Source: Salinigranum salinum (lineage in GTDB: Archaea > Halobacteriota > Halobacteria > Halobacteriales > Haloferacaceae). From it: a stretch of DNA of 64,000 nucleotides. Both the position numbers and the translations under genes were made by a program. This document shows positions 1 to 8,498 of the stretch, piece by piece. The stretch lies in assembly GCF_009176545.1 (NCBI RefSeq), contig NZ_VTOJ01000002.1:992001-1056000 (forward strand), given 5' to 3'. The number at the start of each line of letters is the position of its first letter. Within the stretch, counting starts at the first letter, position 1. Below the pieces are notes generated by a model. It was not told the origin of the DNA, did no database searches, and worked only from the letters and a program-made list of their open reading frames with translations.

Positions 1-867
1 GCGCTCGGACCCGCGGTGTCGGTTCTCGGGGCAGGTGCTCTCGCAGCCGTCGCGATCGAACGGGGCGTCACCATCCTCGCCAACGCTCCCTTCGACCCGA
101 TCGTGGTCTCGCCGGCGGCTCGCGACGCGACTGCCGCGTGCGTAGTCGTCACCGTCGTCGTCACCCTCCTCGCCGTGGCGGTGACCGACGGGCGAGCGAC
201 CGTCAGAGTCGGCCTCCTGTTCGCTGCCGTCTTCGGTCTACTCCCGCTCGTCGCCCCGGGAACAACGCTGGTTGCCGTCGTCGCGGTGGTCGGCGGAGGC
301 GCGCTCGCTCTCGTGGGGACGCTCGGTGCTCCCGCGGAGTGGTCCTACCGTGGCGTCCGCCGGCGCCTCGTGGCCGTCGGAGTCGTCGCGGCGCTCGCGC
401 TGGCGCTCGTCGGCGTGACCGGCCTCCTCGGGGGGGTCCGTACCCCCGGGGCAGTCGCCACACTCGCAGTCGTCGCGGCGGTCGGCACGCGGTCGGACGG
501 ATCGCGGCTGGCCGCGGGCGCTGGCCTCCTCGCCGTCGGTGCAGTGGGTGTCGCCAGCGTCGTGAGCCCGTTCGTCGTCGGCAGCACGCTGCTCGTCGCG
601 CTCGCGGTCACGGGCGTCCCGTCGCTGCTGGTGATGCTCGCGGTCGCCGGCGCCGTCGCGGCCACCGTCGCCGGCCTCCACCGGGGCGAGTACGCACTCG
701 CCACCGGGGCCGCCGTCCTCCTGGGAGCGGGCGTCCCCGTGACGTTCCCACGGGCGTTGACGTTCCTGCTCGGCGCAGTGCTGGTACTGCTCGTCCACGA
801 CGGTACGACGGGGAATCCGGGACGCACGAGGCGGGGGTCGGAGCGCTCGACGGGGGGTCCGGAATGA
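1..867 (+). CDS. Hydrophobic multi-pass membrane protein (5' end probably outside window)
   Basis: The reading frame is open to the left edge, so the true start may lie upstream; a GTG at 16 would give 283 residues. The protein is almost entirely hydrophobic, with about eight to ten Ala/Val/Leu/Gly-rich segments and short Arg-rich loops, and a hydrophilic Arg/Gly tail at the C-terminus. I do not recognise a family. Its stop overlaps the next start (ATGA at 864-867), so it is translated together with the HEAT-repeat gene and probably belongs to the same operon as the Mrp ATPase. Function unknown; a polytopic integral membrane protein is well supported. Confidence 0.75.
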   Translation, partial: ALGPAVSVLGAGALAAVAIERGVTILANAPFDPIVVSPAARDATAACVVVTVVVTLLAVAVTDGRATVRVGLLFAAVFGLLPLVAPGTTLVAVVAVVGGGALALVGTLGAPAEWSYRGVRRRLVAVGVVAALALALVGVTGLLGGVRTPGAVATLAVVAAVGTRSDGSRLAAGAGLLAVGAVGVASVVSPFVVGSTLLVALAVTGVPSLLVMLAVAGAVAATVAGLHRGEYALATGAAVLLGAGVPVTFPRALTFLLGAVLVLLVHDGTTGNPGRTRRGSERSTGGPE

Positions 868-1694
868 GGGACGAGGAGGAGGCGACGGACGGGCCGACCG
901 ATCCACGGGTCCACCCCGAACAGAGCCCGGGATTCGGCGAAGACCACGGCGGACTCGCGGACATCGAGGTGAGTCGTGACGTGACGATCGGTGAGGCGAC
1001 CCCGCGCGAACTCCAGGCCACCGACGTCACGCCGGTCGCCGACGACGCCGTGGCCGAGAAGATCGGGGACCTCCGTGACGGGGACGTCGTCGAGCGTCGC
1101 CGCGCGGCACTCGCCCTCGCCGAGGAATCGACAGAGGTCGTCGACGCGCTCGTCGAGTTCGGCCTGTCGGACGATGACAGTGACGTCAGACAGTTCGCCG
1201 TCGAGGCACTGGGCGAACTCGGCGGGGAACGGGCGGGGAGCGCGGCGGTCGCCACGCTGGACGACCCCGACCCGTGGGTTCGCGCGGAAGCCGTCGTCGC
1301 CCTCGACCGGATCGACCGCCGAGCGTACGAGCCGCACGTCGAGCGCGCGGTCGACGACGACCACCACGCCGTCCGACGCAACGCCGCCGTCTCGCTGTTC
1401 AAACTCCGCGGGGAGGAGACACTCGAGATCCTGCTCGACCAGTCCCGCGCGGACAGCGAGCGGCTCCGGGAGTGGGCGGCCCACCTGCTGGCCGGCGTCG
1501 ACGACGACCGTGCCACGGAGCGCCTGCGCGAACTCGCTGTCGACGACTCCGAACCACAGGTCGTCCGGAGCACCGCCGCCCGCTCGCTCGAAGCCGACCC
1601 CGGGAAGTTCCGCCGGCAGTTCACCGGTGGCACCGAGAACGACAGCACCGACCCCCCGGGCGAGAGCCGACTGAACCGCAGACCGAACCTCTGA
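864..1694 (+). CDS. HEAT-repeat protein
   Basis: A 276-residue acidic soluble protein. After a charged leader of about 70 residues it has roughly five HEAT/PBS-lyase-type helical repeats with the recurring pattern of a helix, Asp-Pro or Asp-Asp-Ser turn and a second helix (for example VRQFAVEALGELG, VRAEAVVALDRID and VRRNAAVSLFKL). Such repeats are scaffolds for protein-protein interaction; in respiratory clusters they are often chaperone-like. Start chosen at 864 because it forms an ATGA overlap with the preceding gene; longer in-frame starts upstream would run inside that gene. One base separates it from the downstream Mrp gene, which suggests one transcript and a shared role, perhaps metalloenzyme assembly (inference). 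Confidence 0.85.
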   Translation: MRDEEEATDGPTDPRVHPEQSPGFGEDHGGLADIEVSRDVTIGEATPRELQATDVTPVADDAVAEKIGDLRDGDVVERRRAALALAEESTEVVDALVEFGLSDDDSDVRQFAVEALGELGGERAGSAAVATLDDPDPWVRAEAVVALDRIDRRAYEPHVERAVDDDHHAVRRNAAVSLFKLRGEETLEILLDQSRADSERLREWAAHLLAGVDDDRATERLRELAVDDSEPQVVRSTAARSLEADPGKFRRQFTGGTENDSTDPPGESRLNRRPNL

Positions 1695-1695
1695 C

Positions 1696-2979
1696 ATGTC
1701 ACGAGACGCTCCCACGGACGCGACCGACGCATCGGCACGGCTGAGCGACCACGTCGAAGCCGCACTCCGGCGGGTCAGGGATCCCGACGCGGACCTGACC
1801 GTGTTCGAGGCGGGGCTCGTCGAGGACATCCACGTGACCGACGGCCGGGTGACGATTGATGCCGACCTGAGCGACTTCCCGCCCCGGGAAGCCGAGTCGG
1901 TGACGGCGACGATGATCCGTGCCGTCTCCGAGGTGCCGGGCGTCGAACGGGCGCACGTCGAACACGTGCAGTCGGCGCCCGCCATCGACGACCGAGCGAT
2001 CGGCATCGAGTCCGCCGACCGTATCATCGCGGTCGCCAGCGCGAAGGGTGGGGTCGGAAAGTCCACCATCGCGACGTCGCTCGCCTGTGCGCTGGCCGCC
2101 GGCGGCGAGCGCGTGGGCATCTTCGACGCCGACATCCACGGGCCGAACGTCCCGGAACTCCTGTCGATCAGTGGTCCCGTCCACTCCGACGCGGACGGCA
2201 ACCCCGTCCCGGTCGACGCCGACGGCATCGACGTGATGAGCGTCGGATTGATGTCCTCCAGTGCTCCCCTGGCGTGGCGCGGCGCGATGGCACACGACGC
2301 CCTCTCGGAGCTGTTCGGGGAGACCGCGTGGAACGACCCGGAGACGATCGTGCTCGACCTGCCACCGGGGACGGGGGACGTCACGCTCACGACGCTGCAG
2401 GAGACGCGGGTCGACGGTGTCGTCTTCGTCACGACGCCCTTCCACGCGGCCGTCTCGGATACGCACCGCTCGATTCAGCTGTTCGAGGAGAACGACGTGC
2501 CGGTGTTGGGTGTCGTCTCGAACATGGGCGAGTTCGTGTGCGGCGACTGCGGGTGCGTCCACGACCTCTTCGACGGCCCCGACCCGGTCGACGCGCTGGA
2601 GGTGCCCGTGCTCGCGGAGCTCCCCTTCGACGCGGCGATGCAGGACGCGCTGGCGCCGTCGCCGGATGCGCTGCCGGAGTGCGCGCGGACGCTCGGGCAG
2701 GCGGTCTCGGACCGCTTCGAGGAGGTCTGGTCGGTCGACGTGCCCGAAGGGGCGGTCGACATTCGAGGGCTGCCGTCGGACGCTCGCTACGACGAAGTCG
2801 AAGCGGGGTGGGCCGACACGGCGACCGGAGAACGGTTCTACCTCGTCAGCGACCGGGATCCGACGCCCGTCCGGAACTACCTCGTCGAGGCCAGCGACGT
2901 GACCGCGGACGAACTGGAGCCGTTCGAGGTCAAACGACCCAACCCCGAGACGTGGCTCCTGCGGACCGTCCGGCCCTGA
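1696..2979 (+). CDS. Mrp/ApbC-family iron-sulfur carrier ATPase
   Basis: A 427-residue P-loop ATPase of the Mrp/NBP35 type, which binds and hands over Fe-S clusters in the cytoplasm. Residues about 15-95 resemble a MIP18/DUF59 domain; the deviant Walker A is KGGVGKST at 117-124, followed by the DADIHGPN switch motif (144-151) and DLPPGTGD (221-228). The cluster-binding cysteines CGDCGC are at 282-287 after NMGEF. The last 80 residues resemble the DUF971-like tail found on haloarchaeal Mrp proteins. It starts one base after the HEAT-repeat gene. In context with a NarO/DmsR-like regulator it may serve a molybdo-Fe-S respiratory enzyme encoded to the left; that part is inference. Confidence 0.92.
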   Translation: MSRDAPTDATDASARLSDHVEAALRRVRDPDADLTVFEAGLVEDIHVTDGRVTIDADLSDFPPREAESVTATMIRAVSEVPGVERAHVEHVQSAPAIDDRAIGIESADRIIAVASAKGGVGKSTIATSLACALAAGGERVGIFDADIHGPNVPELLSISGPVHSDADGNPVPVDADGIDVMSVGLMSSSAPLAWRGAMAHDALSELFGETAWNDPETIVLDLPPGTGDVTLTTLQETRVDGVVFVTTPFHAAVSDTHRSIQLFEENDVPVLGVVSNMGEFVCGDCGCVHDLFDGPDPVDALEVPVLAELPFDAAMQDALAPSPDALPECARTLGQAVSDRFEEVWSVDVPEGAVDIRGLPSDARYDEVEAGWADTATGERFYLVSDRDPTPVRNYLVEASDVTADELEPFEVKRPNPETWLLRTVRP

Positions 2980-3061
2980 CTGTGGGGGGCGACGGCGCAC
3001 CGCGGCGCCCGTCGTGAGGCACGTCGAAGGACTTTTTGACGTACCCGGGGACGGATACCAC

Positions 3062-3700
3062 ATGACCGACAGCGGCGTGCACGCGGAGATGAGGGTGGCC
3101 GGCCCGTCCGTCTGTCGCGTCGTGGACGCGTCGGACTCGGGGGAGGTGGTCTCCGTCTCCCGCGCGACGTCCAGAGTCACCGACGAGGTCACCGTCGAGT
3201 TCATCAGCGAGTCGGGGTCGGTTCCCGTCGACGCGGAGGAGGTGTTCTCCTACGACGGCAAGGCGATCTACCGGTTCGAGCGGCCGGCCGGGACGGAGCC
3301 GGCGTGCGCCTGCGAAGTGATCGAGTGGAGCGGGAATCCCGTCCGTCACACCGAGGTGGACGACGGGTCGGTCGTCGTCTCGTTCGTCGCGAACGACCTG
3401 GACGAACTCGGCAGGATCGTCACCGAACTGAAAGCGCAGTACGAGGAGGTTTCCCTGCAGTGTCTCACCCGCTCGGCGGCGGGCGACGACGAGAGCGACC
3501 TCGTCTTCGTCGACCGAGCCGTCCTCACGGCTCGACAGCGAGAGGTACTGGAGACCGCTCACGAGATGGGCTACTTCGACCATCCGAAGGGGGCGAACGC
3601 GACCGAGGTGGCCGCAGCACTCGACATCAACCGATCGACGTTCGCCGAACACCTCTCGGCAGCCCAGTCGAAACTGCTCGAAGCGATTCTCGAGACGTAA
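3062..3700 (+). CDS. NarO/DmsR-like bacterio-opsin-activator (Bat) type regulator
   Basis: A 212-residue transcription factor. The C-terminal 60 residues are the Bat-type helix-turn-helix (LTARQREVLETAHEMG at 155-170, then a TFAEHL recognition region). The N-terminal sensor part has cysteines at 18, 82, 84 and 134. Haloarchaeal NarO/DmsR regulators of nitrate and DMSO respiration carry, as I recall, a CXnCXCX7C motif that is thought to bind a redox-sensitive metal centre; here CXC is present but the last position (92) is Asn. The ATG at 3062 is preferred to a GTG at 3014 because a T-rich promoter element (actttttgac, about 3030) lies between them. It is probably the regulator of the cluster on its left. 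Confidence 0.85.
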   Translation: MTDSGVHAEMRVAGPSVCRVVDASDSGEVVSVSRATSRVTDEVTVEFISESGSVPVDAEEVFSYDGKAIYRFERPAGTEPACACEVIEWSGNPVRHTEVDDGSVVVSFVANDLDELGRIVTELKAQYEEVSLQCLTRSAAGDDESDLVFVDRAVLTARQREVLETAHEMGYFDHPKGANATEVAAALDINRSTFAEHLSAAQSKLLEAILET

Positions 3701-3819
3701 CCCTCGAATGTCGCGTGGCAGTCACGTGACGGTGACCGCGAGCGACCCGGTCTCTTGATCAACGGCCACCGTATGCGGGGACGACGGTTATACCACGCTC
3801 TGTCGTTCGTGTAACCACG

Positions 3820-4005
3820 GTGGAGTGGATGCCACACGAATTCGTCTTCGACTGCCCCGCATGCGAGGTCCGGGTTATCGTCGACGCCGACATCCGAGCG
3901 GCGGTTCTCGAAGACGGATGCGTGGTGTGTCGGGGCGCAGTCGACACTGGCGCGTTCGTTCCCCGGTCCGAATCCGCGATCGGGGGCGACACGACCCAGC
4001 AGTGA
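3820..4005 (+). CDS. Small two-CxxC zinc-ribbon protein
   Basis: A 61-residue protein (GTG start; an ATG at 3829 would shorten it by three residues). The motif CPAC near residue 12 and CVVC near residue 37 form a four-cysteine zinc ribbon of the kind abundant in haloarchaea; the layout resembles the DUF7560 family. A TATA-like ttataccac sits about 30 bases before the start. Such small zinc proteins are mostly uncharacterised, so no role is assigned. Confidence 0.7.
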   Translation: MEWMPHEFVFDCPACEVRVIVDADIRAAVLEDGCVVCRGAVDTGAFVPRSESAIGGDTTQQ

Positions 4006-4286
4006 CCACGACGGCGACGTCGGAGTGTACAGTCGCCGTGAGATCACACCGAGAGATCCCACAAACGGTCGCCGTGGCTACCGCTCCAGACTGGCGAGAT
4101 CGCGGAGAGGAACGGCCGCACCGGACAGTGACAGTGGGTCTACTCTTCCGTGCAGCGCTCGTCCGTCCGCGCCCGAGGACGCTTCGATGGATCGTCACCG
4201 GCTGTCCGCCACTCGGTCGAGACGCGAGCAGTGCGAGCAGTGTAGTGACTAGCGAGTGGCGTCCCCTGCCTCGACGCCCTGGCGCG

Positions 4287-6089
4287 TTACTCCAGCTGGT
4301 GGTAGTCCAGTTCGTAGCCGGCGTCGAGTGCCGCCTGCACGTCGTCGCTCGGCGCCGCGACGGGCGTGGTCTCGAGCCGCATCGCACCCACCGCGTCCCG
4401 CGTCATCCGGATGTTCCGCTGCCAGTCCTCGTCACGGTCCGGGTAGTCGGTGCGGGCGTGCGCCCCGCGGGACTCCGTCCGCATCGCGGCCCCCCGGAGG
4501 AGCGCCTCGGCGACGTCGAGTGCGAACGCGAGGTTCATCACGAACTCGAACGAACGACTCGTCGGCCCGTCGACCGCCAGATCGCTCGCCCGACGCCGGA
4601 TCGCCGCCAGTTCGTCGAGTCCCACGGAGAGCGACTCCTCGTCACGGAGGATGCCGGCGTGCGCCCACAGCAGGTCGCGTAGTTCGTCCATCAGCGCCGC
4701 GGGATCGTAGCTGCCGTCGCTCCGGACGAGCCTGTCGAGATCGGCGAAATGAATCGCCGCCCGGTCGTGGAGCACGGTCCGCTCGCCGCGCTCGCTGTCG
4801 TGTCTACGGGCGAGCCGTCCGGCGATGGCCTCGCCGGCCACAGCCCCGAATGCGATCGTCTCGGCCAGCGAGTTCCCACCGAGACGGTTCGCGCCGTGGA
4901 CCCCCGCCATCGTCTCGCCGATCGCGTACAGGCCGTCGATATCGGTCTCGCCCGTCTCGTCGACGACGACACCACCCATGCCGTAGTGGGCGGTCGGCGC
5001 TACCTCGACCGGATCGGTGGCCATGTCGACGCCCAGCTCCGCGAAGCGCTCGTACATCCGCGGGAGGCGGTCCTGGATGAACGACCGGTCGCGGTGGGAG
5101 ATGTCGAGGTACACCCCACCGGCGTCGGTTCCGCGGCCCTCGTCGATCTCCCGGGCGATGGCACGGGCGACGACGTCCCGTGCGTCGAGTTCCATCTGTC
5201 CGGGCGAGTACCGCTCCATGAACCGCTCGCCGTCGCTGTTGAACAGCCGACCACCCTCGCCGCGGACGGCTTCGGTCACGAGTCGGCCGTCCCACTCGTC
5301 ACCGTAGCGAGCGCCGACCATGCCGGTCGGGTGGAACTGGACGAACTCCACGTCCATCAACTGCGCGCCGGCCTGGTACGCCAGCGCGGGCCCATCACCG
5401 GTGTTCTCGTCGTCGCGCGAGGAGTGACGGTGGTAGAGACTGGTGTACCCCCCCGCCGCCAGGACCACGACGTCTGCCTCGAAGAGGAGGAACTCCCCCG
5501 TCTCCATGTCGTAGCCGGCCGCGCCGAGCACCCAGTCGTCGTCGGTCAACAGCCGCGTGACGAAGACGTTCTCGCGGTACGGAACCGATAGCTCCTGTGC
5601 GCGCCCGATGAGCGTCTGTAGCAGCGACTCCCCGGTGTGGTCGCCGGCGAACGCCGTCCGCCGGAACGACTGCGCGCCGAAGTAGCGCTGGTCGATCTCG
5701 TTCTCGTCGGTTCGACTGAACGGCATCCCCCAGCCGTCCAGCTCCCGAAGGAGGTCCGGCATCCGGCGGGTCACCGTCTCGACCTTCGCGGGGTCGTTGA
5801 GGAAGTGGCCCTCGTTGATCGTGTCCGCCGCGTGGACCGTCCAGTCGTCCACGGGGTCGTGGGTGCCGAGCGCACCGTTGATGCCGCCACGGGCCCACGT
5901 CGTGTGCGCATCGCCGTGGCTCCGCTTGCCGATCACCAGCAGCTCCTCGGGGGCGACCCCCCGTTCGACGAGTTCGATGGCCGTCCGCGCGCCCGCAGCC
6001 CCCGCGCCGATCACCAGCACGCCGAGGTCGACCGTCTCGTACGACAGCGATTCACGCCGCTCACGATCCGTGGTTCGCCGAGAACTCAT
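4287..6089 (-). CDS. SdhA/FrdA-family FAD-dependent oxidoreductase (fumarate reductase/succinate dehydrogenase flavoprotein type)
   Basis: A 600-residue flavoprotein. The dinucleotide fold GAGAAG is at 28-33. The segment AHTTWARGG has His62 in the position where SdhA/FrdA bind FAD covalently, which L-aspartate oxidases lack. Other family motifs are present: QFHPTG, RGEGG..FNSDGERFMERY, ARDVVARAI, HYGMGG and GANRLGGNSL, followed by the helical capping C-terminal domain. No iron-sulfur or membrane-anchor subunit gene is adjacent, so this is an orphan flavoprotein that may use a soluble partner, or a TfrA-like or NadB-like enzyme. The start codon lies 24-31 bases from a perfect TTTATAAA box, as expected for a leaderless mRNA. 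Confidence 0.85.
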   Translation of the reverse strand: MSSRRTTDRERRESLSYETVDLGVLVIGAGAAGARTAIELVERGVAPEELLVIGKRSHGDAHTTWARGGINGALGTHDPVDDWTVHAADTINEGHFLNDPAKVETVTRRMPDLLRELDGWGMPFSRTDENEIDQRYFGAQSFRRTAFAGDHTGESLLQTLIGRAQELSVPYRENVFVTRLLTDDDWVLGAAGYDMETGEFLLFEADVVVLAAGGYTSLYHRHSSRDDENTGDGPALAYQAGAQLMDVEFVQFHPTGMVGARYGDEWDGRLVTEAVRGEGGRLFNSDGERFMERYSPGQMELDARDVVARAIAREIDEGRGTDAGGVYLDISHRDRSFIQDRLPRMYERFAELGVDMATDPVEVAPTAHYGMGGVVVDETGETDIDGLYAIGETMAGVHGANRLGGNSLAETIAFGAVAGEAIAGRLARRHDSERGERTVLHDRAAIHFADLDRLVRSDGSYDPAALMDELRDLLWAHAGILRDEESLSVGLDELAAIRRRASDLAVDGPTSRSFEFVMNLAFALDVAEALLRGAAMRTESRGAHARTDYPDRDEDWQRNIRMTRDAVGAMRLETTPVAAPSDDVQAALDAGYELDYHQLE

Positions 6090-6112
6090 TACTAGAACGG
6101 GAGGGCCGGACG

Positions 6113-6120
6113 TTTATAAA
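6113..6120 (-). promoter_or_regulatory. TATA box of the SdhA-like gene
   Basis: The palindromic sequence TTTATAAA lies 24-31 bases upstream of the start at 6089, the usual archaeal spacing for a transcript that begins at or next to the start codon. Confidence 0.7.
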
Positions 6121-6168
6121 CTCTCTGTCGTCGAGAGTGCCGAAACCAGGCGATTCAGAGCTTCCTGA

Positions 6169-6480
6169 GCCGGTTCACGAGTTGGCTCTCGAGCACTCGA
6201 TCGCTCGGCACGCCAGCCGTATCGTCGCGAACCACACCGGTCCGATCGGGGACTGTCCCTCGAGACGGTCCTCGCGGTTCTGCCCCTGCGTCGACGCGAG
6301 ACGATCCGGATCGACGACGAGACACACGCAGCACTGGCTCGGCTCGACCGAGACGACGAGACCGCCGACGAACTCGACTCGCGACTCCTCAGCGCCGACA
6401 GAAGAGTATCGAAGCTGGAGCCGGTCTGTGGCGCGAGAGCGACGCGGCGGACGCGGCTCGTGAAGGACGGCTGCGGATGA
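6169..6480 (+). pseudogene. Remnant of a VapB-like (DUF7557-type) antitoxin, no start codon
   Basis: The frame that ends with TGA at 6478-6480 reads ETIRIDDETHAALARLDRDD from 6298 and continues ETADELDSRLLS. This strongly resembles the N-terminal part of small haloarchaeal antitoxins (pattern I.VDDETH..I..LKRDDETFDE.L.RLL). Upstream in frame, back to the TGA at 6166-6168, there is no ATG, GTG or TTG, and the C-terminal part is Arg-rich junk. The following 190 bases (to 6671) show short coding-like fragments in shifting frames, which may be what is left of the partner toxin gene, but I cannot identify it. Likely a decayed toxin-antitoxin locus. Confidence 0.5.
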
Positions 6481-6671
6481 AACGGGACCCGGACCAGTAG
6501 CAGAAAGGACTCGACGAACGCCTTCTCGTCGACCATCCCGACGACACCACACGGTCCGCGATCCCCAGATCGACGCCGAGGAACGCGACCACCTCGTCTA
6601 AAGCTGCCGCGACGACCGTGACGACCTCGACGGGAACGGACGGTGATCCCGCAAAGAAGGCGTGTGATCGA

Positions 6672-8171
6672 CTAGTATTTGCGTTGCTCGGCGGGAATGC
6701 CGAGATCGTCGTTGAACGCGTCGTCCAGCGCGTCCCGGGCGTCACGCCACTCGAAGAAGTCGTCACGATCGACCGGATACTCGTCGTAGAGTCGCTCGTA
6801 CTTCCGGGCGTAGCGCCGCGTCCGGACGAAGTTGAGGAGCGTTCGACCCACCGCCCGCTTCGTGGTGTCGAGTCGCTCGAGACGACCGTCGCTGCCCAGC
6901 GCCAGCGCGTTCCCCACCACGCCGCTCGCGAGGCGGACGGCGCTCCGAACGCCGAGCGAGTTGCCCTCGGAGGAGACGACGTCCGCGATCGCGTCCTCGG
7001 GGAGGAGGGCGACCAACGCACGCACGTTCTCCATCCCGGCGTGCGAGGCCGCGATGTTGTAGGGGTCCTTGACCGCGGTGCGCGTCCCGAGGCCGTGGTC
7101 GACGTACAGGAAGTGGTTGTGCGCCCAGAGATCCGCTTCCGAGATGAAGCCGTCTTCGTCGTCGTGAACCGCCGCCGCGCCGTGTTTCCCGGCCGAGTAG
7201 CCGGTGACGGCGGCCCCTCTGATTCCCTTGCCCGTGATGGGGTGAGTCGTGCCGGCGTTACAGCCGACCGTGATGTACCCGGGCGCGACCATCGAGTCCA
7301 GTGGACGTCGAAGGCCGAGCGCGGCACCCAGTTTGTTGGCCGTGCCGTTGACGGTGTCGAACGCCGCACCGTCGAATTCGGGCCGCCCCTCGAGGTCCGC
7401 TTTCAGCCGGTCGACGAGTGTGACGGGGTCTTTGTTCATCTGAAAGCCCAGTCCGACGTTGATCTCGGTCGCCGTTCGCGGGAAGTACCAGATGTACCCC
7501 ATCCGCTCCAGCGGCTTGCCCACGAGTGCGTTGTCGTACGGAACGGGCGCCTGCGTGGTGAGCACTTCCCGGTACGCGGACCCGAACTGCCGGTAGTTGG
7601 GTTTCTCGAAGCTGGTCTCGGGCTCCGCGTCCAGGCTGGCGAAGTCGACGTCGGCCATGACGCTCGACAGCGCGCCACCGGCGTCGATGACGAGGTCGGC
7701 GGTGTACGTGACAGGCTCCCCGTCTCTGACGGCTCGCACCCCCTCGACCTGCGCACCCTGGAGAACGCCGTTGACGACGGTGTCGAACTGCTGGTCGACC
7801 CCACAGGCTGCCGTCTGTTCGAGCAGCCGTTGCCCCAGCTCGTAGCGGTCGACGACGTTACTGTGACCCTCGTACGGCAGGACTTTCTTCACGTCGAGTG
7901 CCTCGTCCCACCACTCGATCTGGTCGATGTTCCCGTCGATGAGCACGTCCTCGTCCGCCGCGATCGCGCTCATGTCGATGGGACCGGGATACTTCTTCGG
8001 GTCGGTCGGGCTCTTCATCGCGTCGCCGCAGGCGATGTGCCCGGCGTCCGATGCGGACTTCCGTTCGAGCTGCACGACGTCAGCCCCCCGATCGGCGGCG
8101 GTCGCAGCCGCGAAACAGCCCGCTACGCCACCCCCGACGACGACGATCTCGTGAGCCTCGGAAACAGGCAC
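6672..8171 (-). CDS. Geranylgeranyl-reductase-family FAD-dependent oxidoreductase
   Basis: A 499-residue flavoprotein. The N-terminal Rossmann motif VVVGGGVAGCFAAATAADRG (about 10-29) binds FAD; the central part contains YIWYFPRT, matching the YxWxFP signature of geranylgeranyl reductases, and THPITGKGIRGA matches the family's second FAD motif near the C-terminal third. These enzymes saturate isoprenoid chains of archaeal membrane lipids or of menaquinone-like compounds. Length exceeds the usual 350-460 residues, with an extended C-terminus. Monocistronic; nothing nearby tells the substrate. Assignment to the family is firm, the reaction is not. Confidence 0.85.
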   Translation of the reverse strand: MPVSEAHEIVVVGGGVAGCFAAATAADRGADVVQLERKSASDAGHIACGDAMKSPTDPKKYPGPIDMSAIAADEDVLIDGNIDQIEWWDEALDVKKVLPYEGHSNVVDRYELGQRLLEQTAACGVDQQFDTVVNGVLQGAQVEGVRAVRDGEPVTYTADLVIDAGGALSSVMADVDFASLDAEPETSFEKPNYRQFGSAYREVLTTQAPVPYDNALVGKPLERMGYIWYFPRTATEINVGLGFQMNKDPVTLVDRLKADLEGRPEFDGAAFDTVNGTANKLGAALGLRRPLDSMVAPGYITVGCNAGTTHPITGKGIRGAAVTGYSAGKHGAAAVHDDEDGFISEADLWAHNHFLYVDHGLGTRTAVKDPYNIAASHAGMENVRALVALLPEDAIADVVSSEGNSLGVRSAVRLASGVVGNALALGSDGRLERLDTTKRAVGRTLLNFVRTRRYARKYERLYDEYPVDRDDFFEWRDARDALDDAFNDDLGIPAEQRKY

Positions 8172-8247
8172 GGTACTCGGACGAAGGACCCGACATACTT
8201 GACGTTCACTCCTCCGCGCAGGCGAGCGTGTGAGGAGACTCCCTATC

Positions 8248-8345
8248 GGTGAGCGACTCGCGCGTTCGACACAGCACGGTCGCTGGAACCCACCGAAACG
8301 TTGTCAGCACTCTCGTGCCGCAGAGAGAGTGAGTTCAGCACGACA
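8248..8345 (+). repeat. Paired intergenic repeat, copy 1
   Basis: Two related units about 67 bases apart: unit 1 from 8248 (gtgagcgactcgcgcgttcg...cacagcacgg) and a weaker unit 2 from 8315 (gtgccgcagagagagtgagt then tcagcacg). The rest of the 8172-8498 gap between divergent genes holds the promoter of the lipoprotein gene (an A-rich tract at 8458-8470) and nothing else I can identify. Confidence 0.55.
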
Positions 8346-8498
8346 GATCAGTTTGTTTCGTCCACTATCCGCTGAACCAACCGTTAGAAAGAGAGTACGA
8401 GTGTACCCACGCGATGAAGCGGCGACTATCAACTCTCTCCTCACGCACGATGCTGACAATAAAAAAATATGTGCCGAGAGTACGTATGTACTGAGTCG

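Noticed and set aside
345-2432. 695-codon open frame on the minus strand
   Set aside because: It is antisense to the membrane, HEAT-repeat and Mrp genes; its composition (Ser/Pro/Arg-rich) is that of a shadow frame in GC-rich DNA.
6618-8252. 544-codon open frame on the plus strand
   Set aside because: It lies opposite the geranylgeranyl-reductase-like gene, which has clear motifs; the plus frame has none.
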